Shown here: positions 27,026-40,489 of the stretch, one piece after another | Numbering within the stretch: the stretch's first letter is position 1 | How the letters are laid out: each line of letters opens with the position of its first letter | NCBI GenBank assembly: GCA_030432695.1 | Contig: JAUILN010000011.1 | Span: forward strand, 214,950 to 278,949 | Direction: 5' to 3' | Origin: a bacterium | GTDB taxonomy: Bacteria; Planctomycetota; UBA1135; UBA2386 | Length of the DNA stretch: 64,000 nucleotides | The notes under the pieces: generated by a model | The model's input: only the letters and a program-made list of their open reading frames with translations | The model's database searches: none | What the model was told of the DNA's origin: nothing | Position numbers and translations under genes: made by a program

Positions 27026-27940
27026 CTACCTGCCTGCCCCCAACTCGCGCATCCATCGGGCACACTCGCGGGTCCATGGCAACAGGTCTTCCTGAGTCTT
27101 GCCGGCGGGATCGGCCACGCCGAGCCCCAATCCATGGCGACCGTGCGCCATCACGAAGACCTCGTGGGCCACTCCGGCGCGCGCCAGTGCATCGGCGAAC
27201 GCGTAGGTGTTGCGCACCGGGACCGCCGCATCGTCGGCGGTGTGCCAGAGGAAGGTCGGCGGCGTCTCGGCGTTCACCTGCCGCTCGTTCGACAGGTCGT
27301 CGAGGAGTGCGTCGCTCGGCGCGTCACCGAGCAGGTTGCGCCGCGAGCCCTGGTGCGTGAACGACTCGGCCATCGAGATGACCGGGTAGCAGAGGATGCC
27401 GAAGTCGGGGCGCGACGACGCCCGCTCGATCGGATCGTCGGAGCCCTGGTCGCCACGGTCCCAGTGCGTGAGCAGCGTCGACGCCAGGTGGCCGCCGGCC
27501 GACGAACCGATCACGCCGATGCGGGCCGGGTCGATGCCCCACTCCGCGGCGCGGGCGCGGACGATGCGGACCGCGCGCGCCGCATCGCCGAGCATCACCG
27601 GGTGGCGGTAGCCCTTGCTGCCCAGCCGGTACCTGCACACGAAGGCCTGGATGCCGAGGCCGTTGAGCCAGCGCGCGTAGCCTTCGCCCTCGTGCCCGGC
27701 GAGACCGCCGTAGCCGCCGCCGGGGTAGACGACCACCGCGGGGTGGGCCGCGTCGGAGCCGGCGGGCAGGAGGTAGGGCGTCAGGGTCGGGACGTCGTGC
27801 GGCGCCTCACCCCGCGCACCCGGCGCGTCGCCGTCCCACAGACGGATCACCTCACCGGGTGGCGTGGCGGGGAAGGTCGGGGCCTGAGCCGGCTGCGGAT
27901 CCTGAGGCACGAGGAGCAGGGTGAGCGTGAGGGCGAGCAT
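27026..27940 (-). CDS. Secreted alpha/beta hydrolase, BD-FAE/acetyl esterase type
   Basis: A 304-residue protein. The leader MLALTLTLLLVPQ is a short signal peptide. The core has the oxyanion motif AVVVYPGGGYGGLAGHEG, the nucleophile elbow IGVIGSSAGGHLAS, the acid in FLWHTADDAAVPV, and the His in MAHGRHGLGLG, so a full Ser-Asp-His triad is visible. This set is typical of BD-FAE-like carbohydrate esterases (acetyl or feruloyl xylan-type). It probably de-esterifies polysaccharide or oligosaccharide outside the cytoplasm. It stands alone on the minus strand. Confidence 0.85.
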   Translation of the reverse strand: MLALTLTLLLVPQDPQPAQAPTFPATPPGEVIRLWDGDAPGARGEAPHDVPTLTPYLLPAGSDAAHPAVVVYPGGGYGGLAGHEGEGYARWLNGLGIQAFVCRYRLGSKGYRHPVMLGDAARAVRIVRARAAEWGIDPARIGVIGSSAGGHLASTLLTHWDRGDQGSDDPIERASSRPDFGILCYPVISMAESFTHQGSRRNLLGDAPSDALLDDLSNERQVNAETPPTFLWHTADDAAVPVRNTYAFADALARAGVAHEVFVMAHGRHGLGLGVADPAGKTQEDLLPWTRECARWMRELGAGR

Positions 27941-28031
27941 GGTGGCCGCAAGCGTCGCTGCACGGCGGTGGATTGCCCAGGACCAATCGCCCGGTCAGCT
28001 GTCGGATACACTCGCCGAGTCAGCGCATCCC

Positions 28032-28508
28032 ATGGACACCACGAAGTTCCGACAGCAGGTTCTCGACGCCCTCCAACCGCACCGCGCCGCGCTCGTCGAC
28101 GCCCTGCGTCAGCTCATCGCGCACGACTACCCGAAGGAGGTGGAGCGACTCGAGTTCACCGTCTTCCCCTACTCCTTCACGTCCGGCTGGCCGATCCGCG
28201 CGTTCTTCCTCGACCGCAACCGGACCGAGGTGTTCGTGTCCGAGGACGAAGACTCCGCCTATCCGAGTCCGATCGATCCCGGCCTGCTCGAGACTGCCCC
28301 CCTGTATGCGCAGGCGCTCGAGGAAGCTGTGCTCGCGGCAGAACCCGACAGCGACCCACCCCGCCTCGCCAGCGAGACCACCGTCGAGTGGTTCAGGGGC
28401 TGCTGGGCCGACGCCGACGGCGCCGACTTCCGCATGCACGCCGAGATCGCGATCCACGACGACGAGCGCTGGTTCGACCTGATGCGACAGCGATGGTTCC
28501 AGAACTGA
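28032..28508 (+). CDS. Hypothetical cytoplasmic protein
   Basis: A 158-residue protein; the ATG at 28032 gives MDTTKFRQQVLDALQPHRAALVDALRQLIAHDYPKEVERLEFTVFPYSFTSGWPIRAFFLDRNRTEVF. There is no signal peptide or membrane segment. It has an acidic middle and ends EIAIHDDERWFDLMRQRWFQ. The pattern of a single small alpha/beta domain resembles immunity-protein or SMI1-like hypotheticals, but I cannot assign it. It converges with the next minus-strand gene 25 bases away. Confidence 0.65.
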   Translation: MDTTKFRQQVLDALQPHRAALVDALRQLIAHDYPKEVERLEFTVFPYSFTSGWPIRAFFLDRNRTEVFVSEDEDSAYPSPIDPGLLETAPLYAQALEEAVLAAEPDSDPPRLASETTVEWFRGCWADADGADFRMHAEIAIHDDERWFDLMRQRWFQN

Positions 28509-28533
28509 CTTCCGCGGCTCCGCTCACGACCCG

Positions 28534-29664
28534 TCAGGATTCCCGCCGCCACCACGAGGGCGACGTTCCTTCGTCCGCCGCGCCGACCGATCCACCTGGC
28601 GGCACGTGATCTGCCGGCCGCGCCGCCCGCAGCCGCAGCGGATACCAGAGGGCCCCGAGGATCGCCAGCGCGAGGCCGGCAACCCCCGCGACCAGCGGGC
28701 CCGCAACGGTCCAGCAACCGATCATCGCCACGGCGATCGCCAGCGACATCACCAGCGCGAACAACAGGAAGGTCCGCTCGAAGGGCCGGAAGCGCCACGG
28801 ACGGTCGGGCTCGTCGCGCAGCCGGGCGAGCTGCATCGAGTGCTCGGCGAGGGCGATCCTCAGCCGTACCACGATGCGCGCGCTCAGCAACAGCGACAGC
28901 AACGTGAACGCCGCCAGCGCCACCATCGCGCCGGTCTGCAGGTCGGCGGTCGCCACCGCCGGCAGGACCAGGGCGTTGAGCGCCCCGAGGTTGGTCATCG
29001 CGTCGAAGGTGCCCGCGAACAGCGCCGCGGCCATCGTCACCACGACCGCGATGTCGGCGGAGGTCGCGTCGAGCGACTTGCGCAGGTGTTCCTCGCGCAG
29101 CACCGGCGGCACCTCGCCGGTTGGCCAGTTGTGGCCGAGCTCCAGCACCAGCCGACTCGCGCGCTCGTGCTGGATCTGCAGCACCAGCATCAGCAGGACC
29201 GCCAGACCGAGACCGACGCCGATCCCCAGGATCGGCAGACCGACCGCCAATCCCACCAGCGCCGCGCCGCCGCCCGCCGCGAGCGCGTTGATCGCCAGGA
29301 AGTTGGTGGTGACGCCGAGCCAGTTGAGCGGGCGCGGCTGCCAGCCGCCGTCCGCGACCATCGTCAGCTTGGCGCCGTTGACCACCATGCCGAAGTGGCA
29401 GCGCGACAGGATCACCCCGGTGATCACTCCGCCCAGCACCAGCACCGCGCCGACGATCCACAGCACGTTGGCCGGCAGCCACACCAGTGACTCGGGGTAG
29501 TGGTCGCCGGTGGCCGCGTTCACGACCGCCATCGCCAGCGCCGGCACCAGGATGTGGATCACGACGATCATCAACCGCCGGACCTCGAGGTTGCTCTCGA
29601 TCTCGTGGAGCGCCGCGGTGAAGTCCTGCGCAGCCGCCGTGAAGTCCTCGCGCGATCCGCTCAT
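28534..29664 (-). CDS. Multi-pass membrane protein of unknown function
   Basis: A 376-residue protein. The ATG at 29664 overlaps the stop of the NUDIX gene (ATGA), which sets the start. About eight hydrophobic segments are visible: MIVVIHILVPALAMAVVNAA, VLWIVGAVLVLGGVITGVIL, FLAINALAAGGGAALVGLAVGLPI, GIGVGLGLAVLLMLVLQI, then after a cytoplasmic-looking loop VVVTMAAALFAGTF, GAMVALAAFTLLSLLLS, FLLFALVMSLAIAVAMIG and AGVAGLALAILGALWY. It may have arisen from two similar halves. No transporter family is recognised. It is translationally coupled to the NUDIX gene. Confidence 0.7.
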   Translation of the reverse strand: MSGSREDFTAAAQDFTAALHEIESNLEVRRLMIVVIHILVPALAMAVVNAATGDHYPESLVWLPANVLWIVGAVLVLGGVITGVILSRCHFGMVVNGAKLTMVADGGWQPRPLNWLGVTTNFLAINALAAGGGAALVGLAVGLPILGIGVGLGLAVLLMLVLQIQHERASRLVLELGHNWPTGEVPPVLREEHLRKSLDATSADIAVVVTMAAALFAGTFDAMTNLGALNALVLPAVATADLQTGAMVALAAFTLLSLLLSARIVVRLRIALAEHSMQLARLRDEPDRPWRFRPFERTFLLFALVMSLAIAVAMIGCWTVAGPLVAGVAGLALAILGALWYPLRLRAARPADHVPPGGSVGAADEGTSPSWWRRES

Positions 29665-30302
29665 CGCCTGGCCGCTCCGGCGAGCCGATAGAGATCCTCC
29701 CGGCCACGCCGTTCCCCGGTGGCGTGCAGGCGGGGATCGCGACGCAGCCGGGCCCGCAGGGCGGCGCGACCAGTCGGTGCCGCGCCGAACTGCTCCTGAA
29801 CGAGCGCCAGCTCGGCGAGCGTGAAGGGCGCGGAGAGCAGCGCCGCCGCGGACCCATCGAGGACGATGCGCTCGGCGAGCCGGGTCCGCGCCGCCCGCAC
29901 GATGTCGCGGTGGTCGAACGCCAGCTTCGGCAGCCGCTGTGCCGAACGCCAGCGCGCCGAACGCGCGTCGTCGCCAGCGCGGCCAGCGGGCGGCTCGCCG
30001 ACGAAGACGGCCAGGTAGGCGACCCCGATCGACCGGCCGCGCGGATCGCGGTGCACCGCGCCGAACGCGCCGACCTCGAGCAGCGGACCGACCTCGACCC
30101 CGGTCTCCTCGGCGAGTTCGCGGCGCGCGGCGGTCGGCAGGTCCTCGTCGGGATCGACGAAGCCGCCGGGCAGTGCCTGGCAACCGGCGAACGGCTCGTG
30201 CGCGCGCTCGATCAGCAGGATCCGCGGTCCCGCCTGGGTCGCGGCCAAGGCCACGACATCGACGGTGACGGCCGGCCGGGGATAGTCGTAGGTGAACGCC
30301 AT
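29661..30302 (-). CDS. NUDIX hydrolase with winged-helix-like C-terminus
   Basis: A 213-residue protein. The N-terminal half is a NUDIX domain with a complete box, GGFVDPDEDLPTAARRELAEETGVEVG, preceded by VDVVALAATQAGPRILLIERAHEPFAGCQALPGG. This is the ADP-ribose pyrophosphatase-like subgroup. The C-terminal part (FTLAELALVQEQFGAAPTGRAALRARLRRDPRL) resembles the winged helix of NrtR-type NAD regulators or COG4111-type NUDIX proteins. It may act on ADP-ribose or a related NAD-derived nucleotide, or be a regulator. It is the first gene of a two-gene unit with the membrane protein. Confidence 0.83.
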   Translation of the reverse strand: MAFTYDYPRPAVTVDVVALAATQAGPRILLIERAHEPFAGCQALPGGFVDPDEDLPTAARRELAEETGVEVGPLLEVGAFGAVHRDPRGRSIGVAYLAVFVGEPPAGRAGDDARSARWRSAQRLPKLAFDHRDIVRAARTRLAERIVLDGSAAALLSAPFTLAELALVQEQFGAAPTGRAALRARLRRDPRLHATGERRGREDLYRLAGAARR

Positions 30303-30418
30303 GACACAGCGAGGCGGGTTGCTCCGGACGCGGTGCAGGGTCGCCCGACGCCGCGGGCCGGGAAAGCGAATTCACGCGGCGCGGTGCGGCGCCGCCGGGA
30401 CGGAACGCGCGGCCCGGG

Positions 30419-33400
30419 TCACTCGACCGCGATCTCGACAATCTCTTCGGTCGCTCCCTGCCGCACGGTGAAGCCCGTCTCGGCGGACTGCCCTCTCTCG
30501 TTCACCGCGACGGTGTACTCGCCCGGCGCCAGCGCGAACTCGCAGATGATCAGCCGGGCCGCCATGTCCTCGAAGTGGCCGAAGAAGCGTTCGTGGAGCA
30601 CCGTCGCGCCCGCGCTGTCCGTCACGCGGAAGTTGCCGTTGGCGATCACGCCGAAGGGGCCGCGTTGCGTGGCACCGGTGATGCGCAGACGCACCGGCAC
30701 GCCGCGCTCGAACTGCAGGATCTCGACGAGGTTCGGCCCGCCCGTGGCGTCGAGGTCGCGCAGGGCCGGCACGTAGCCGGGCACCACCACGACGACGCGG
30801 TAGCGCGAAGGCGGGAGGCCTCGCTCGACGGTCCACACGTTGGCCTGTTGCGGGTCCCGCTCCGCCATGCCGGCCATCGGTGCGCTGCCCTCGGGTGAGC
30901 CGAGCAACACCCGGGCGGTCGCCGCTTCGGGACCGGTGAGGCTCGGGCAGGAGATCCGGAACAGCGCCGCGGGCAGCAGCTCCCAGGTGCCGACGTCGAC
31001 GGTCTCGCCGGCGGGGACGGTCACGGGCTTCGCGTCGAGCCGCCAGCGCTTCGACTGGAACATCGTCCGGTAGCGACCCGGCGGCACATCGTCGAGTCGG
31101 AAGCGGCCCTCGCGCGGCGTCACCTCCATCTGCGCCCCACCCGACTCGAGCACGACGATCAGCTTGCCCTCGCCCGCGCCGACGGCCCCCGCACCTCCGG
31201 GGAACTCCAGCTTGCCGACGATCCCGCCGTCCCGCCCGACGCCGGTCTGCACCACCAGGCGATGCGGCTCGGCGCGCGGCACGAGGTCGTCGAAGGTGCC
31301 GACGACGCCGGCACGGTTGAAGACCTCGACCGAGATGGGGTCGGAGCCGGTGAGACCCCGGAGCCGCGCGATGCCTTCGGAGTCGGCCTGCTTGGTCGCG
31401 ATGTGGTTGCCCAGGCGAGCCCGGACCCGCCACTCCCAACCGGTCAGCGGCTGTCCCGCAGGATCGACGATCTGCACGACCAGCTCGTTCACGGTGTCCT
31501 CGGCACGCAGGATCAGGGCCCGGGTCTCCCCCGGCTGCAGATCGATCTCCTCCACGACCGTCAGCGCCCCGAGCGAGGCGTTCACCTTCAGGCGCGTCGC
31601 GGGCAGCCCCGGCAGCGTCGCGCGACCGTCCGCATCCGACTGCTCCGAGAGGCTGAGCGGCCAACCGGCGAAGGTCGCGCCCTCGTGGGCATCACGCGCC
31701 CGCACGAAGGCTCCTTCGATCGGTGCTCCGCCGGCATCGAGGTAGCGCACGTCCAGCCGACCGACCGCAGCGCCCGGGACCACCACGGTCGCGTCCTGGG
31801 CCTCCCGGAGATCGAACTCCGCGCGACCGAGCCACGTCGGTGGGCTCACCGTCGGCGAAGGCCTGGACACGGTGTCCCCGTGGAACACCACCCCCGAACC
31901 TGCCGGCAACCAGTCGACGTCGAAACGGCCTTCACCGTCGGCATCGAAGGTCGCGTCGAAGTTGCGTCCGCCGCGGTCGCCGATCCGCCGGGGCTCGTTG
32001 CAGTACATCGCCAGCGTGAGGCGGGCATGGGGCACCGGCTGTCCGTCCGGGTCGAGCGCGATGCCCTGCAGCCGACATCCGCGGTGCCTCAGGCGCAACA
32101 CCAAGTCCTTCGCCGGCACGTCCACCGGTAGGCTGGCGACCGTCTCGTAGCCGGGCGCACGAACGCAGAGGACGCACTCGTCGCCCTCCGCGACGACGAA
32201 TCCGAAGCTGCCGTCGTCCGCGGTCCTCGCCACCGGATCGAGGAAGTCGCGGGCCCGGCGGGCACCGTGCAGCTCGTGGAGGAAGACCTCGACCCCGCTG
32301 ACCGGTCGATCCTCGACGTCGACGACCCGCCCACGCACCGCGAGACCGCCGCCGACCGTCCAGACGCGCGCGCCCTGCTCCTCGACGAGCTCGCCGACGC
32401 GCGCCTGATGCGCGGCGAGTTGCAGGGTGCCGTTCTCCGGCAGCTCCTCGAGCATCCAGCGCCCTGCCGTGTCGGTCACCCCCGCCGCGACCAGTCGGTC
32501 GTCGACGCGCAGGCTGACCCTTCGGTCGGACACCGGCTCACCCGAATCCTCGCGCACCAGCAGGACCGCCCCCTCGGCCGACGGCTCCGGCTCGGCGACC
32601 GCGCGACGCTCGACATCGGTCTCGTGCCCGTCGCTCGCCTCGACATCGTTCGACTCGGCGCCGGCCTCGCGCATCGCGACCGACTGCGCAGCGACACCCT
32701 GGTCTCGATCGACATCGGGGCCGGCCGCTGGACCGGGTGAGTCGAGGAACAACACGACGCCCACGGCGAGCAGCGCCACCGCGACCGCTCCCCACAACAC
32801 CTTCTTCAGCATCAGCACCCCCACAGTGGTCAGCCCGGCGCCTGCCGCAGCCGACGGTCCGAGAACGGTGGCCTTGCCACCGGCATGCGCCAGCACCCGC
32901 TGACGCAGCACCTCCAACCCCGTGAAGTCCGGTCCCCCGGCGACCCATGCCACGCCCGGCGCCAACGACGGCAGCTCGCGACGCAGGCGTTCCAGCGCGC
33001 GCACGATCTGGGTCCGCACCGTCCCGGCAGGACGGCCGATCCGCTCGGCGATCTCACGCGCATTGAGACCCTCGCGCAGATGCAATCGCGCCACGCTCCG
33101 GTAGGGCTCGCCGAGTTCCTCCAGCGCGGAATCGAAGCGCATCGAGATCTCGCCCGCCTCGGCAGGCCGATCGGCCGGTGGCCCCTCGTCGTCGCGACCC
33201 GGCGCGGCGGCGCGCAAGGCCTTGGCCTCGGCGGCGCGCGAGCGGCGCAACCGTCGTGCGTGCATCGCCAGGAGCCCACACAGCCAGGGCCGCACGCGGC
33301 GCGACTCGTCGTAGCGCTGACAGTGCTCGATCGCGTCGACGAAGGTCGCCTGCACCAGGTCCTCGGCGGCGTCGGCACCCACCAGCAGATGCGCGAGGCG

Positions 33401-33496
33401 CAGCAGGTCGGGAGCCGTGGCATCGAAGACCGCCGCCAGTGCCTCGGAGTCACCCCGGCGGCGGAAGCGGCGGAACAGGCGATCTTCGCGGGACAT
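30419..33496 (-). CDS. ECF sigma factor fused to membrane helix and exported repeat domains
   Basis: A 1025-residue protein; the ATG at 33496 starts MSREDRLFRRFRRRGD, though the open frame extends further upstream. Sigma region 2 is at about 20-90 (DLLRLAHLLVGADAAEDLVQATFVDAIEHC) and region 4 at 125-176 (EPYRSVARLHLREGLNAREIAERIGRPAGTVRTQIVRALERLR). A single hydrophobic helix, VLWGAVAVALLAVGVVLFL (about 233-251), follows. The remaining 770 residues should be periplasmic and contain repeated carboxypeptidase-regulatory-like units (AVRGRVVDVEDRPVSGVEVF, LQGIALDPDGQPVPHARLTL, VRYLDAGGAPIEGAFVRARD, VQIVDPAGQPLTGWEWRV). No anti-sigma gene is adjacent. Membrane tethering suggests release by proteolysis or signalling across the membrane. 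Confidence 0.88.
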   Translation of the reverse strand: MSREDRLFRRFRRRGDSEALAAVFDATAPDLLRLAHLLVGADAAEDLVQATFVDAIEHCQRYDESRRVRPWLCGLLAMHARRLRRSRAAEAKALRAAAPGRDDEGPPADRPAEAGEISMRFDSALEELGEPYRSVARLHLREGLNAREIAERIGRPAGTVRTQIVRALERLRRELPSLAPGVAWVAGGPDFTGLEVLRQRVLAHAGGKATVLGPSAAAGAGLTTVGVLMLKKVLWGAVAVALLAVGVVLFLDSPGPAAGPDVDRDQGVAAQSVAMREAGAESNDVEASDGHETDVERRAVAEPEPSAEGAVLLVREDSGEPVSDRRVSLRVDDRLVAAGVTDTAGRWMLEELPENGTLQLAAHQARVGELVEEQGARVWTVGGGLAVRGRVVDVEDRPVSGVEVFLHELHGARRARDFLDPVARTADDGSFGFVVAEGDECVLCVRAPGYETVASLPVDVPAKDLVLRLRHRGCRLQGIALDPDGQPVPHARLTLAMYCNEPRRIGDRGGRNFDATFDADGEGRFDVDWLPAGSGVVFHGDTVSRPSPTVSPPTWLGRAEFDLREAQDATVVVPGAAVGRLDVRYLDAGGAPIEGAFVRARDAHEGATFAGWPLSLSEQSDADGRATLPGLPATRLKVNASLGALTVVEEIDLQPGETRALILRAEDTVNELVVQIVDPAGQPLTGWEWRVRARLGNHIATKQADSEGIARLRGLTGSDPISVEVFNRAGVVGTFDDLVPRAEPHRLVVQTGVGRDGGIVGKLEFPGGAGAVGAGEGKLIVVLESGGAQMEVTPREGRFRLDDVPPGRYRTMFQSKRWRLDAKPVTVPAGETVDVGTWELLPAALFRISCPSLTGPEAATARVLLGSPEGSAPMAGMAERDPQQANVWTVERGLPPSRYRVVVVVPGYVPALRDLDATGGPNLVEILQFERGVPVRLRITGATQRGPFGVIANGNFRVTDSAGATVLHERFFGHFEDMAARLIICEFALAPGEYTVAVNERGQSAETGFTVRQGATEEIVEIAVE

Positions 33497-34030
33497 CACG
33501 GTGAGTGGCTTCCACCCGAGGCTGGGCCTGTGCGACACATCGGCCCGAATAATTACCCCCGCTTGGGCGCGCGGAAGCGTCGGGCATGGTCGGCGACGGA
33601 ATGGGGCGCGCGAGGATCGGGCTCCCGACACGCCTGGCGAGCCGGCTCTACCGCGCTCGTTCGCATCTCGGGTCCGGGCACGGGCATTGCTCGACGAAGG
33701 ATGGTCCCAAGGCCTCCATCCGCTCCTGCCCCGCGGACCTGTGGTGCCGCAATCGTCGGTAGCCGCAAGGTCCGGCGTGACGGCAGCCGGACACGGGAAC
33801 TGCCATCCCATTCCGGTGGAGCGGTTCAAGACGCCGAGCCATGTCGAATGCACAATCCGGATTCCTCTTCCAACCCGATCTCGCCTCGAGTGCCTCCGCA
33901 CCTGGCGAACCTCCGACTCGCCCGGCATGCGAAGCAGTGAGCGCTCCGGTTCCAAGCGCTCCGGGGAATCGCCGGGTCCTCCGCAACGTCGCGAGATCGC
34001 CTGGCGCCCGCTCCGAGGTACCACTCGCCG
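33497..34030. other. Divergent intergenic region
   Basis: 534 bases between the sigma-factor gene and the large hybrid kinase. No gene is supported. A short AT-rich patch (AATAATTA near 33550) is unusual in this GC-rich DNA and could be part of the promoter of the minus-strand sigma gene about 50 bases before its start. Confidence 0.4.
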
Positions 34031-39187
<5,157 letters not shown>

Positions 39188-39190
39188 GGC

Positions 39191-39748
39191 ATGGGGGTTG
39201 CGCTTCCGCAACCGGTGCCCCAGATGAAAACGTCCTCCCGAATCCCTGCCGACGAGACCCACCACGCCCTCCGCGAGCTGATCCAGCGGCACGCCGCGGC
39301 GCACCGCGACTTCGCACGGTCGGTCGAGCAGGTGCAGAATGTAGAACTTGCACGCCTGCTCCACGCTCTGTCGGAACAACACGGAGAGCAGGCGATGGAG
39401 CTGGCCGGACTCACCGGCACGTTGGACGTGCGTCGGCAGCAGCTGGGCCGGGAGCCCGAGATCGGGCCGGGCCATTCACCGCATCGCCGGAGCAGCCACG
39501 GTCCAGCATCCGACGACGAGACCGCCCACGACGAGGTCGACGACCCGACCCATGTCCTGCTCAGGGCGGAGGAAGCGCACGCCGCCCTCGCGAAACGCTA
39601 CGAGGCGCTGCTTCGAAAGGTGCCCGGGGGACTGCTCGACGCGGTGCTCCGCGAACATCACCGCGCGGCGATGACCGCTCGACGGCAGACGCGGGCGATG
39701 CGCGATCATTGGCACGGCTTGGCGCCGAATGCACTCGATTCCCGCTGA
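39191..39748 (+). CDS. DUF2383/PA2169-like four-helix protein
   Basis: A 185-residue protein starting 3 bases after the hybrid-kinase stop; an alternative ATG at 39224 (MKTSSRIPAD) would remove 11 residues. It is made of long amphipathic helices (HHALRELIQRHAAAHRDFARSVEQVQNVELARLLHALSEQHGEQAMELAGL and THVLLRAEEAHAALAKRYEALLRKVPGGLLDAVLREHHRAAMTARRQTRAM), split by a polar His/Asp-rich linker. The order and spacing match the ferritin-like PA2169/DUF2383 family. No metal-binding set is convincing. The position suggests co-transcription with the kinase; its function is unknown. Confidence 0.7.
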   Translation: MGVALPQPVPQMKTSSRIPADETHHALRELIQRHAAAHRDFARSVEQVQNVELARLLHALSEQHGEQAMELAGLTGTLDVRRQQLGREPEIGPGHSPHRRSSHGPASDDETAHDEVDDPTHVLLRAEEAHAALAKRYEALLRKVPGGLLDAVLREHHRAAMTARRQTRAMRDHWHGLAPNALDSR

Positions 39749-39834
39749 ACGACCCGCCCCTCGTCCCGGGGATCGTCAGGACGCGGCACGCACCGTGCTT
39801 CGGTACGCCCGAACTCGTCCCCCGAATCGCTCCG

Positions 39835-40182
39835 ATGACTCCAGGTCCCCGCATTCCACCTGACTCGCCCGAACCCGTGCCTCGTCGTGCCGGCCCGATC
39901 TCGGACCGGCTACGAGCCTGCCTGCTGAGTTCCGCGGACGGCGGCTCCCTGTTGCTCCGAATCCCGGTCGCCGGCAGACCCACGCCCGACGGGAGTCGGA
40001 CGGGAACGCCCGAGCACGCCCACGCAGCAGCCTGGAGATCCCTGCAGGCCCTCCGCCAACAGCCTTGGATCCTCGACGAACTCGACCAGGCGGGTTTGAT
40101 CCAGCGGCCATTGAGTCTGTTTCCGATCGTCGGAGACGGCCGCGGCCCAGCACTTCATGGCTCGTTTCGCGAGCCCATGTGA
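39835..40182 (+). CDS. Possible small hypothetical protein
   Basis: A 115-residue open frame from the ATG at 39835. The middle, AAWRSLQALRQQPWILDELDQAGLIQRPLSLFPIVGDG, looks like folded protein. The N-terminus is proline/arginine-rich and could be non-coding. There is no clear ribosome site and no known domain. It may be genuine or a chance frame in GC-rich DNA. Confidence 0.35.
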   Translation: MTPGPRIPPDSPEPVPRRAGPISDRLRACLLSSADGGSLLLRIPVAGRPTPDGSRTGTPEHAHAAAWRSLQALRQQPWILDELDQAGLIQRPLSLFPIVGDGRGPALHGSFREPM

Positions 40183-40489
40183 GTTCGTCGCCGCATCGCA
40201 CCGTTCGAACGAGCGACGAGTTCGACCGAGCCACTCCTTCCGATGTGGCGGCGGACCGAAGTATCCCGACCCTCCACCCCCGCTATCGGCGTAAGGACCG
40301 CCGTCCGAACGACGTGTGAGACCTTGAGATCATCCCGGATCTCACACTGGACCTCCTGGCACGACCAAGCCCGACCGTGCCGCGTCGCCATGAAGCCACC
40401 CTCGTTCGTGTTCCCGCACGGTCCGGCTGCACGGCTCGCGTCGGGGACCTGCCCTTCCCCGACGCGAACGCTATCGTGACCATCGCACC
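40183..40489. other. Intergenic region before the NtrC-type gene
   Basis: About 300 bases with no gene. It contains an imperfect stem-loop, GTGTGAGACC at 40314-40323 against GGATCTCACAC at 40337-40347, of unknown meaning. Confidence 0.4.

Noticed and set aside
40314..40347. GTGTGAGACC/GGATCTCACAC stem-loop as a terminator or riboswitch
   Set aside because: Imperfect short stem without T-run or any conserved riboswitch feature.
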